A stretch of DNA of 33,675 bases from CAZUVM01 sp964623885 (lineage in GTDB: Bacteria; Verrucomicrobiota; Verrucomicrobiia; Limisphaerales; UBA8199). Positions 15,509 to 22,275 of this stretch are shown here, in pieces. A program made the position numbers and the translations under genes. Every line of letters begins with the position of its first letter. The first letter of the stretch is position 1. Under the pieces are notes generated by a model. It worked only from the letters and a program-made list of their open reading frames with translations. It did not search any database and was not told the DNA's origin. The stretch spans positions 1-33,675 of the forward strand of contig CAZUVM010000200.1 in NCBI GenBank assembly GCA_964623885.1, read 5' to 3'.

Positions 15509-15553
15509 AAGGAGACTCTTCATTGAGCATTGGGTATTGAGCATTTTTTATTT
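15509..15553 (+). repeat. Family D repeat, second copy
   Basis: GGAGACTCTTCATTGAGCAT and TGGGTATTGAGCATT match, in the opposite orientation, the copy at 12361-12411. Beyond it, 15600-15650 holds a CTTTGTTTCTTTGTTGTTAA stretch similar in style to 9592-9625 (CTTTGCG...CCTTTGCGTTAAA). Confidence 0.5.
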
Positions 15554-15736
15554 TGTATTGAAGAGGTCGTGAGCTCGCGTGGCCGCCCGGGCACGGATCC
15601 TAAATCCGGTTTCCTTTTCACTTCGTACCTTTGTTTCTTTGTTGTTAAATCCTGTCATTCTGTCCATCCGCCTTGACCGAATTCTTAAGCAACCTTTGGC
15701 GTGACGGGAAGCGGAGGCGGTTTTAATGTCTCGCCC

Positions 15737-16153
15737 ATGAATTACTGGCTGGTGAAGCAGGAACCGGAAGCTTACTCATGGTCTGCGTTCGTGAAGGATG
15801 GGCGCACGGCCTGGACCGGCGTGCGGAATTTTCAGGCGCGAAACAACCTGCGCGCGATGAAGCGCGGGGACCTCGTGCTGTATTACCACAGTGTCAGCGA
15901 AAAGCAGGTGGTCGGCTGCGCCCGCGTCGACAAAGAGGCTTATCCCGATCCGACCTCGAAAGAAGGCGATTGGTCGTGCGTCGATTTGGTTCCCGTCAAA
16001 GCGCTGGCGCAACCGGTGACGCTGGATGAAATGAAAAGCGACCGTGCGCTTGAGGATCTGCCGCTGCTGCGGCAAGCGCGGCTATCGGTCGTGCCCGCCA
16101 CAAGCGCGCAATTCGAGCGGATCCTGAAGCTGGGCGAGACGAAACTGAAATGA
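15737..16153 (+). CDS. EVE-domain protein
   Basis: A 138-residue protein consisting of one EVE domain, a PUA-like fold related to YTH domains. EVE proteins are thought to bind modified bases in DNA or RNA and sometimes occur in defence or restriction contexts; in most bacteria the ligand is unknown. MNYWLVKQEPEAYSWSAFV (1-19) is the signature start, W-T-G-V-R-N-F-Q-A-R-N-N-L (34-46) lines the ligand pocket, and MKRGDLVLYYHS (~49-60) is the central strand. The stop overlaps the HAD gene start by four bases (ATGA, 16150-16153). An upstream GTG at 15701 would add 12 residues not typical of the family. Confidence 0.92.
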   Translation: MNYWLVKQEPEAYSWSAFVKDGRTAWTGVRNFQARNNLRAMKRGDLVLYYHSVSEKQVVGCARVDKEAYPDPTSKEGDWSCVDLVPVKALAQPVTLDEMKSDRALEDLPLLRQARLSVVPATSAQFERILKLGETKLK

Positions 16154-16797
16154 AGCTGCCGCGGGCTGTCATTTTCGACATGGACGGCGTGATCGTGGAC
16201 AGCGAACCGCGTCATGAGCGGGCGTTCCTTGAGGTGCTGAGCGAGATCGGCTACGGCGATCGTCACGGGATCAAGTTTGCCGATTACATCGGGCGCACGG
16301 ATCAGGATCTGTGGATTGATTTTATGGCCAAACACAAACCGACGCAGACACTGGAGGAATTGCTCGCCCTGAAGCGCAACCGCGTGCTGGAGATCCTGCG
16401 CCGCGAGCAGCCCCTGTTTGCCGGCCTGCCGGAATTGGTGGAGAAGCTCGCGCAGAAGTATCGGCTGGCGCTGGCCTCAGGTTCCGAACGGGCAGTGGTT
16501 GCAGAGGTGTTGGCGTTGAAAAACTTAGGACGGTTTTTTTCTGCGACGATTACCGGGTCGGAGGTCGCGCGAGGCAAGCCGGCGCCGGACATTTTCCTGC
16601 GCGCGGCGGAACTGGTGGGTGTGACAGCGCCCGATTGTTGGGTGATTGAAGATTCCAAGCCCGGCGTAGCGGCGGGATTGGCAGCCGGAATGCAAGTGAT
16701 TGCAATTACAAATACACATCCCGCGACGGAACTGAACCATGCGTCCTTTGTGGTAGGGAACTATCGGGAGATTGAGGAGTTGCTTTTAGGCTCGTAA
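16150..16797 (+). CDS. HAD-family hydrolase (beta-phosphoglucomutase-like)
   Basis: A 215-residue haloacid dehalogenase superfamily phosphatase or phosphomutase. VIFDMDGVIVDSE (7-19) is motif I with nucleophile Asp10 and acid/base Asp12. LALASGSERAVV (~112-123) is motif II, KPAPDIFL (~143-150) contains the motif III lysine, and VIEDSKPGVAAGLAAGM (~166-182) is motif IV. The four-helix cap between motifs I and II is type C1, as in beta-phosphoglucomutase and small sugar-phosphate phosphatases. The substrate cannot be read from the sequence. It is translationally coupled to the EVE gene. Confidence 0.92.
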   Translation: MKLPRAVIFDMDGVIVDSEPRHERAFLEVLSEIGYGDRHGIKFADYIGRTDQDLWIDFMAKHKPTQTLEELLALKRNRVLEILRREQPLFAGLPELVEKLAQKYRLALASGSERAVVAEVLALKNLGRFFSATITGSEVARGKPAPDIFLRAAELVGVTAPDCWVIEDSKPGVAAGLAAGMQVIAITNTHPATELNHASFVVGNYREIEELLLGS

Positions 16798-16830
16798 TCG
16801 TAATCTCGCTTTTGCTTCAAACAATTATTA

Positions 16831-18360
16831 TTACGACGGAGAGGTTTCTTTAATCGCGAGGCTGAGGGTGCGGACCATCGTGCGAACTTGGTCGGTGGTG
16901 GTGCAATAGGGCGGCATGAGGACTACGATGTTACCGATTGGACGCGTCAGTACGCCGCGCTTGGCCATAGCTTCGCAAATGCGAATGCCGGCCTGCTCGC
17001 GCAAATCGAACGGCTCACGGGTGCGCCAGTTCTTTACCAGCTCAATGCCGGCAATCAGGCCAACCTGGCGGATGTCGCCCACCGCCGGGAATTTCCAAAG
17101 CGTCTGCAGTTCCTGTCGCAGAGTTCGTTCGATTCGCAACGCGGCACGCGCGCAAGCCGGGTGTTGAAGCAGTTTCAAGTTCTCCAGCGCCAACGCTGCC
17201 CCTAATTGGTTTCCGGTAAAGCTGTGTCCGTGGAAAAAGGCTTTGAACTCGGCGTAATTGCCCAGAAAGGCGTCGAAGATTTTTTGCGTGGTCAGCGTCG
17301 CGGCCATAGGCAGGTAACCACCGGTTAGCCCTTTAGCCACGGCCATGAAATCCGGCTGGACGCTTTCCTTGTGGCAGGCAAAGAGTCGCGGTTGGGTCGC
17401 CGTGCACGGTTTGGCGTTATCAGTGGCCGCAAATCCGGTACGCCCAAATCCGGTCAGGACCTCGTCGGCGATCAGCAAAGCGCCGTGGTCACGCGCCATC
17501 TGAGTTGCGCGCGCCAGCCAGCCCGGCGGTTGCGCAATCATTCCGGCCGCTCCCTGGATCAGCGGCTCGAAAACAAATGCCGAGTAGGGATTGCCGCGGC
17601 GTTTGGCTCGCTGCAATTTCTTTTCGAGTGTGTCGAGGCATTCCCAATTGCATTTGCGATAGTCTCGCGCATCGGCTCGCTCGGGTCGCGCGCGGTTGTA
17701 AGGGCAACGGTAGCAATACGGAGCCATCACGTGGTCAGTTTTGAAAACGAGCCCCGAGAATTGTTGATGGAAAAGGTCGATATGCCCCAGCGATACTGCG
17801 CCGAGAGTGTCGCCATGGTAAGCGTTCTGCAGGGTGAGAAAGCGCGGCTTTTGGCTGCGGCCGGTGCGGCGCGTGAAGGCGTAAGCGAGCTTCAATGCCG
17901 CCTCCATTGCCGTTGAGCCGTCATCGCTGAAGAAGACCTTTTGTAATTTGATAGGGACGCCACTGGTAGGGACGCCGTCCTCGGCGTCCTCGATCTTTTT
18001 GATTTGGGACGGGGAAGAGGTGACTGGGGACGCCGAGGACGCCGTCACTACCGCCGGTGTCCCTACCAGAATTAATTGTTCAGCCAGGAGACTAGCGGGT
18101 TCGTTGGCGAGGCCGAGCGCGGAGCTGTGCGCGATTCTGCGGAGCTGACGTTGGAGTGCAGCGTTAAGGCGCGGGTGATTGTGACCGTGCAAGTTGGTCC
18201 AAATGGAGGAGTTGGCATCCAGGTATTTGCATCCATGCGCGTCGCGTAGCACGGCGCGTTTGCCGCCGACGATGACGCGCGGCTCATGCTTCAGCCAATC
18301 GCGCATCTGGGTGAACGGATGCCAGACGTAGTGATGGTCGAGCTTAGCCAGTGCGTTCAT
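16831..18360 (-). CDS. bioA: Adenosylmethionine-8-amino-7-oxononanoate aminotransferase with repeat-derived insert
   Basis: Converts 7-keto-8-aminopelargonate to 7,8-diaminopelargonate in biotin synthesis, using S-adenosylmethionine as amino donor and PLP. From the ATG at 18360 it has 509 residues, longer than usual (~430-450). HHYVWHPFTQM (9-19) is the BioA signature start, FFSDDGSTAMEAALK (143-157) and QNAYHGDTLGA (178-188) bind cofactor, IADEVLTGFGRTG (297-309) holds the PLP Asp, and VAKGLTGG (341-348) holds Lys343. Residues ~99-137 have no counterpart in the family and are encoded by the inverted repeat at 17950-18066. Alternative starts are 18432 and 18501; the first overlaps bioF by 17 bases. 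Catalytic residues are intact, so it may still work. Confidence 0.9.
   Translation of the reverse strand: MNALAKLDHHYVWHPFTQMRDWLKHEPRVIVGGKRAVLRDAHGCKYLDANSSIWTNLHGHNHPRLNAALQRQLRRIAHSSALGLANEPASLLAEQLILVGTPAVVTASSASPVTSSPSQIKKIEDAEDGVPTSGVPIKLQKVFFSDDGSTAMEAALKLAYAFTRRTGRSQKPRFLTLQNAYHGDTLGAVSLGHIDLFHQQFSGLVFKTDHVMAPYCYRCPYNRARPERADARDYRKCNWECLDTLEKKLQRAKRRGNPYSAFVFEPLIQGAAGMIAQPPGWLARATQMARDHGALLIADEVLTGFGRTGFAATDNAKPCTATQPRLFACHKESVQPDFMAVAKGLTGGYLPMAATLTTQKIFDAFLGNYAEFKAFFHGHSFTGNQLGAALALENLKLLQHPACARAALRIERTLRQELQTLWKFPAVGDIRQVGLIAGIELVKNWRTREPFDLREQAGIRICEAMAKRGVLTRPIGNIVVLMPPYCTTTDQVRTMVRTLSLAIKETSPS
17950..18066. repeat. Family C inverted repeat inside bioA
   Basis: The left arm (17950-17991: TAGGGACGCC, GGTAGGGACGCC, GTCCTCGGCGTCC) and right arm (~18027-18066: GGGGACGCCGAGGACGCCG, GGTGTCCCTACC) are inverted repeats of about 40 bases with about 35 matches, around a ~35-base centre. 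It is translated in frame on the minus strand as a Ser/Ala/Pro-rich stretch, TPAVVTASSASPVTSSPSQI then KKIEDAEDGVPTSGVPI. A half copy lies at 18365-18390. Confidence 0.85.
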
Positions 18361-18364
18361 GTTT

Positions 18365-18390
18365 GGGACGCCGGGGAAGGCGTCTCTACC
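18365..18390. repeat. Family C repeat, half copy at the 5' end of bioA
   Basis: On the minus strand GGTAGAGACGCCTTCC then CCGGCGTCCC, 23 of 26 matching the bioA-internal arm. It lies between two similar start regions of bioA, at 18432 (MTALARPDPRYV) and 18360 (MNALAKLDHHYV). Confidence 0.75.
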
Positions 18391-18415
18391 AATTCGGACG
18401 TATCGCGGGTCAGGT

Positions 18416-19639
18416 CTAGCCAGCGCGGTCATGGGAGTGAACCAGGTGTTTGCCGGGAACAAGATCCAGGGTCGCCAACTCAGCGCGCAATCTCTGGACA
18501 TCCTCAGCCGTATGGGCAGCAGTCAAAGTGAGGCGCAAACGCGCGGCACCGCGAGCGACAGTCGGATAACGAATTGCGGGAATAAAGATGCCTCGTGCGC
18601 GAAGCTGTGTGGCGGCTGCAACTGCTTGGCCTTCATCGCCGACCATAATCGGCAAAATGGCGCTGTGCTGGTTGAGTGGATTGTTCGCTGTCTGTGAGAG
18701 CAGCTCATCTACTCGCTGCCACAACATTCGACAGCGTTCCGCGCCTTGCGTCGATTGCACGAGTTTGATTCCAGCCGTAGCGGCTGCAGCCGCAGCCGGC
18801 ACCGGAGCCGTGGAAAAGATCAACGGGCGCGCGCGGTTAACCAGGTAATCGATCAACGAGCGCGACCCGCAGATATAACCGCCGGCAGCGCCTATTGCTT
18901 TGCCGAGCGTTCCCATTTGCACCTCGATGCGATCGCCAACCCCTAATGCTTCCGCCAAGCCGCGGCGATTTTCTCCGTACAATCCCGTGGCGTGCGCTTC
19001 ATCTACCATGAGCCATGCCCCAAACTGCCCCTTTAGCTCAATCATTTCCCGCAGCGGTGCGTGATCGCCGTCCATGCTGAAGACGCTTTCGGTGACGATG
19101 AGAACCCGTGCGCAGGTGCCGTTGACGCGGCCACGTTGTTGCGCCCAGCGCAAAATCCCTTCCAGATCGTTCAAATCGTTGTGCGCAAACACGCGGAGTT
19201 TGGCTCCGCACAGGCGGGCGGCGTCGACGACGGACGCATGAACCAGTTTATCCAGGACGATGACATCGTCCTTCCCGAGCAAAGCGCAGATGGTCCCAAG
19301 CGCAGTGGCATAGCCGGTGGAGAAGCTCAGTGCTGCTTCTGTGCCTTTGAATGTGGCGATGGCTTCGTCGAGTTCGTGATGAACGGCAAGGGAACCACAG
19401 ATCAGCCGCGAAGCCCCCGCGCCTGCGCCGTAACGTTCCACGGCCTTGGTCGCGGCCGCCTTTAAGATGGGCTCATTGGCGAGACCAAGGTAATCGTTGG
19501 ACGAGAAATTGAGCAGCGCCTTCCCGTCAATCTGAATCCGGGATCCTTGAGCGGAATCGATGCGGCGTAGTTCGCGATACAATCCTTGGGCACGCAGGCC
19601 AGCGAGCCGGCGCTCAAGTTCCTGGGCCAGGTCACTCAT
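18416..19639 (-). CDS. bioF: 8-amino-7-oxononanoate synthase
   Basis: Condenses pimeloyl-ACP (or -CoA) with alanine to 8-amino-7-oxononanoate, the first step of the biotin ring pathway; a PLP enzyme of the alpha-oxoamine synthase family. The 407-residue length is slightly above the usual ~385. NFSSNDYLGLAN (44-55) and GAGASRLICG (73-82) are family signatures, MVDEAHATGLYG (211-222) contains the PLP Asp and His, and GTLGKAIGAAGGYI (243-256) carries Lys247, the PLP lysine. KBL/BioF relatives differ mainly in substrate; bioA next door supports BioF. It starts six bases after the amidohydrolase gene, in the same unit. Confidence 0.93.
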   Translation of the reverse strand: MSDLAQELERRLAGLRAQGLYRELRRIDSAQGSRIQIDGKALLNFSSNDYLGLANEPILKAAATKAVERYGAGAGASRLICGSLAVHHELDEAIATFKGTEAALSFSTGYATALGTICALLGKDDVIVLDKLVHASVVDAARLCGAKLRVFAHNDLNDLEGILRWAQQRGRVNGTCARVLIVTESVFSMDGDHAPLREMIELKGQFGAWLMVDEAHATGLYGENRRGLAEALGVGDRIEVQMGTLGKAIGAAGGYICGSRSLIDYLVNRARPLIFSTAPVPAAAAAATAGIKLVQSTQGAERCRMLWQRVDELLSQTANNPLNQHSAILPIMVGDEGQAVAAATQLRARGIFIPAIRYPTVARGAARLRLTLTAAHTAEDVQRLRAELATLDLVPGKHLVHSHDRAG

Positions 19640-19645
19640 GGCGGG

Positions 19646-20890
19646 TCAATTGAGTTTCGGCGCAACGGCCCAGCGGCCGTTGATCAGGCTGGCAGGAACT
19701 GGACCTTCATGGCGCAACACGGATTCATAAGCGGCGGAAGGTGGACCTCCTGTGCTGGGCACCGCGATAACATCGGCAAACTTACCCGAGGCCAATTCGC
19801 CGGCCGGCCAGCCTAGCGCTTGCGCGCCACAACGCGTTGCCATTTCCAGAATCCGTTTGGGGGATAGACCAGTTTCGCGTTTGGCGAGCGCCCGCATTTC
19901 CTCGAACATATTGAGCTCCAGCCGTTGGCGTCCAACCTTGCAAACACTGGCCAGGCTGTCCGTGCCGAGGCAAACATTCACGCCCGCCTGGACCAAGCGG
20001 CCAAGCGGAAAGCGACCGTGACGGAAGTAGGCGTGACTTCGCGGACAATGCACGACGCTGACGCCATGTTGTCCCAAGCGTTCGGCGTCCTTTCGCCCGA
20101 GGTAATTAGCATGAGCGACCAGCAAGTTCTTATTCAGCAGGAAGCATTCTTCCAGGTGCCGGATTGGTGAGCCCAGTCCGCAATCTGACATGTCGCGTCC
20201 GCTGCGCTTCAGCCAGGCGAACATCTCGCCGCGGCCGCGCGCGAACATGGCGTATTCAAGGGCCGATTCCGCGACATGCGTGCACACGCGCCAGCGCCAG
20301 CGATTTGCGGTCATGGTGACCCTTCGCAACAATTCCGGGACCGTTGAGTAGGGCGCGTGAGGCGAAAGCCCGACACGTTCGCGCTCGCGGCCGAGTGAGC
20401 GGATTTTGGCGACGGCTTCGGCCAACACGATTTTTGGCGGTCGCCGGCTGGTGATGCCGATCATTTCGAGATACGACAGCACGCGCAGAGGAGTGGAACG
20501 CCATACCTCGGGAAGGAGTTGAGGCACCGCCTCGATATCGCCGACGGAGGTGGTCCCGGTGCGGACCAACATCTGCGCGCCGTGGCTCCATGACTCCCGA
20601 AAATCAGATAATGTCCAGCCCGCTTTGGTCGCAGTGATGACCTTCAACCACTCGGTGAAGATTTTGGGTGGCGGGAACTGGCCGGCCATGTCGGTGTAAT
20701 CGAGATGGCAATGAGCGTTCACGAGGCCGGGAAGCAAAACGACCTCGCCCAAATCGATGACCTTTCCGGTTTTTCCTTTGATAACGCGCCAACGGCCCAC
20801 CGCCTGGATCCGGCCTCTCCTTACCACAAGTGCGCCATCGTCCAGGACCGGCCCGGCCATGGTCAGCACTGTCCGCGCCCGCAGAATCAC
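19646..20890 (-). CDS. Amidohydrolase-superfamily deaminase or hydrolase
   Basis: A 414-residue metal-dependent hydrolase from a GTG start at 20890. LVNAHCHLDYTDMAG (~55-69) holds the H-x-H metal motif, GLSPHAPYSTVPELL contains a further His, CTHVAESALEY the next, and CLGTDSLASVCK (~322-333) the catalytic Asp. The overall layout is that of the SAH/MTA deaminase, guanine deaminase and aminodeoxyfutalosine deaminase group (MqnX-like), with a small N-terminal beta domain and IRxR-type start. Which purine or related substrate it acts on is uncertain. It lies between hpf and bioF with gaps of 15 and 6 bases, so it is cotranscribed with biotin genes, which is not a known pairing. Confidence 0.8.
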   Translation of the reverse strand: MILRARTVLTMAGPVLDDGALVVRRGRIQAVGRWRVIKGKTGKVIDLGEVVLLPGLVNAHCHLDYTDMAGQFPPPKIFTEWLKVITATKAGWTLSDFRESWSHGAQMLVRTGTTSVGDIEAVPQLLPEVWRSTPLRVLSYLEMIGITSRRPPKIVLAEAVAKIRSLGRERERVGLSPHAPYSTVPELLRRVTMTANRWRWRVCTHVAESALEYAMFARGRGEMFAWLKRSGRDMSDCGLGSPIRHLEECFLLNKNLLVAHANYLGRKDAERLGQHGVSVVHCPRSHAYFRHGRFPLGRLVQAGVNVCLGTDSLASVCKVGRQRLELNMFEEMRALAKRETGLSPKRILEMATRCGAQALGWPAGELASGKFADVIAVPSTGGPPSAAYESVLRHEGPVPASLINGRWAVAPKLN

Positions 20891-20905
20891 AGATTTTGTC
20901 GCAAC

Positions 20906-21259
20906 TTAGAGTTCTTTTTCCTGGCGGGTCAGCTTGGTTCGCGCCGCGACTTTGTGCTTGCGCGCCTTGCGTTTGCTTTGCCGCTTTCGAATTTGTTGTT
21001 CGATTTTTTTGGCCACGAGGTCGATAGCGGCGTAGAGGTCGCTTTCGACGTCTTCGGCGAACAAGTCCGGACCCGGAAGTGACACGCGCATGGAACAGGC
21101 GAACTGGCGTTCGGGCGCTTTGGTCTGGTCGCGGTCGAGGGTTACCCGCGCATTAATGGCGTATCGATTCAAATGCTCCAACTTGGTGATCCGATCGATG
21201 ATGTGGTCCTCGATCGCCTTGGTCAGCGTCACGTTGTGAGTCGATAGGATCAAGTTCAT
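20906..21259 (-). CDS. hpf: Ribosome hibernation promoting factor (short HPF/RaiA family)
   Basis: A 117-residue protein that binds the 30S decoding region of idle ribosomes in stationary phase or stress. MNLILSTHNVTLTKAIEDHI (1-20) is the family start, followed by the beta-alpha-beta-beta-beta-alpha fold with LEHLNRYAINARVTLDRDQ and CSMRVSLPGPDLFAEDVESDLYAAIDLVAKKIEQQI (~62-97), and a very basic tail (KRQSKRKARKHKVAARTK) expected to lie along rRNA. There is no C-terminal dimerisation domain, so it is the short type. A longer open frame reaches 21343, but homology supports the ATG at 21259. It is the first gene of the unit with the amidohydrolase, bioF and bioA. Confidence 0.9.
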   Translation of the reverse strand: MNLILSTHNVTLTKAIEDHIIDRITKLEHLNRYAINARVTLDRDQTKAPERQFACSMRVSLPGPDLFAEDVESDLYAAIDLVAKKIEQQIRKRQSKRKARKHKVAARTKLTRQEKEL

Positions 21260-21355
21260 GGGCGTATCATGCAACCGGTCCGGGGCAAAATCCAGTGAAA
21301 CAATCGTGCGGCATGCGGCCTTGAATCGCCGGCTTGTTTCCATTACACCTGCGGC

Positions 21356-22129
21356 GTGCCGACCAAAGTCATTGCCGTCGCCAACCAGAAAGGCGGTGTG
21401 GGAAAGACCACGACCGCTGTCAATCTTGCCGCTTGTATGGCCGCGGTCGGGCAGCGAGTCCTGTTATTCGACCTGGATCCGCAGGCCAACGCCACGAGCG
21501 GGCTGGGGCTCGAGAAAGTGGATGGCGCCAGCGCCTACCGCGTGTTGCTGGGAGAGGGGGGGTTGGTCGATAAGATCAAAAACACGGCTTTCGAACGGCT
21601 GGACATTGTGCCCAGCGAAGTTGATCTCTGCGGCGCGGATTTTGAACTGGCTCGCGTTGAAGATCATTTGCAACGAGTGGCGCGAGCGCTGCAGCCGGTT
21701 CGTGACTCGCAGCGATTCGATGTGATCCTGGTGGATTGTCCGCCTTCACTCGGCGTGCTCACGCTCAATGCGCTTGCGGCCGCCGATGGCGTGTTGGTCC
21801 CGCTGCAATGCGAGTATTACGCGCTCGAGGGCATCTCGATGCTCAAGCGCGTCATGGGCCAATTGCATGATAACGGCGTGAACCCAAGACTCGAACTGAC
21901 GGGTGTGGTGATGACGATGTTCGATGGCCGAACGAAGTTATCGCAGCAAGTGGTGGGCGAAGTCAGGCAGTTTTTCGGGGAACGTGTTTTCGAAACCATG
22001 ATCCCGCGCAGCACGCGCCTCGCCGAGGCGCCCAGCTTCGGCAAGCCCATTATTCATTATGACAAGTATAGTTCCGGCGCCGCGGCGTATGAGTTGCTGG
22101 CGCAGGAGTTCTTAGCGAGATTGGGATGA
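21356..22129 (+). CDS. parA: ParA/Soj-family chromosome partition ATPase
   Basis: A 257-residue DNA-binding ATPase that, with ParB bound to parS, segregates the chromosome origin. It starts at a GTG (21356). VIAVANQKGGVGKTTTAVNL (5-24) is the deviant Walker A with Lys12 and Lys17, LLFDLDPQANATSGLG (~36-51) is Walker A', and VILVDCPPSLGVLTLNAL (~122-139) is Walker B. The chromosomal, Soj-like type is indicated by the lack of an N-terminal helix-turn-helix. No parB or parS was found in the window, and parB is normally adjacent, so it is either absent here or the downstream repeat marks a rearranged boundary. A minus-strand hpf gene diverges from it. Confidence 0.9.
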   Translation: MPTKVIAVANQKGGVGKTTTAVNLAACMAAVGQRVLLFDLDPQANATSGLGLEKVDGASAYRVLLGEGGLVDKIKNTAFERLDIVPSEVDLCGADFELARVEDHLQRVARALQPVRDSQRFDVILVDCPPSLGVLTLNALAAADGVLVPLQCEYYALEGISMLKRVMGQLHDNGVNPRLELTGVVMTMFDGRTKLSQQVVGEVRQFFGERVFETMIPRSTRLAEAPSFGKPIIHYDKYSSGAAAYELLAQEFLARLG

Positions 22130-22130
22130 G

Positions 22131-22257
22131 GTAGCGCAGGCCTCCGAGCCTGCCGTATCGCCGACCTCCGAGTCGGCGAACGGTGGGGCCGGGAAGTCTT
22201 TTCAGCGTTCGCAGGCTAGGAAGCCCGCGATACAGCAGACTCGGAGGTCTGCGCTAC
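22131..22257. repeat. Family B composite palindrome between convergent genes
   Basis: Outer arms 22131-22153 (GTAGCGCAGGCCTCCGAGCC, TGC) and 22235-22257 are inverted repeats matching at 21 of 23 positions. Within lie further palindromic units: GCAGGCCTCCGAGCCTGC, GCCGACCTCCGAGTCGGC (22160-22177), CGCAGGCTAGGAAGCCCGCG (~22210-22229) and GCAGACTCGGAGGTCTGC, linked by CGTATCG and CGATACA. It is two bases past the parA stop and 18 before the end of the convergent reductase gene, so it may act as a two-way terminator. Confidence 0.85.
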
Positions 22258-22275
22258 AGCGGTTCGGCCGTAAGT

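Noticed and set aside
15737..16153. The EVE-domain protein as part of a defence island
   Set aside because: EVE domains can occur with restriction systems, but the neighbours here are a HAD phosphatase and biotin genes, with no nuclease or methyltransferase.
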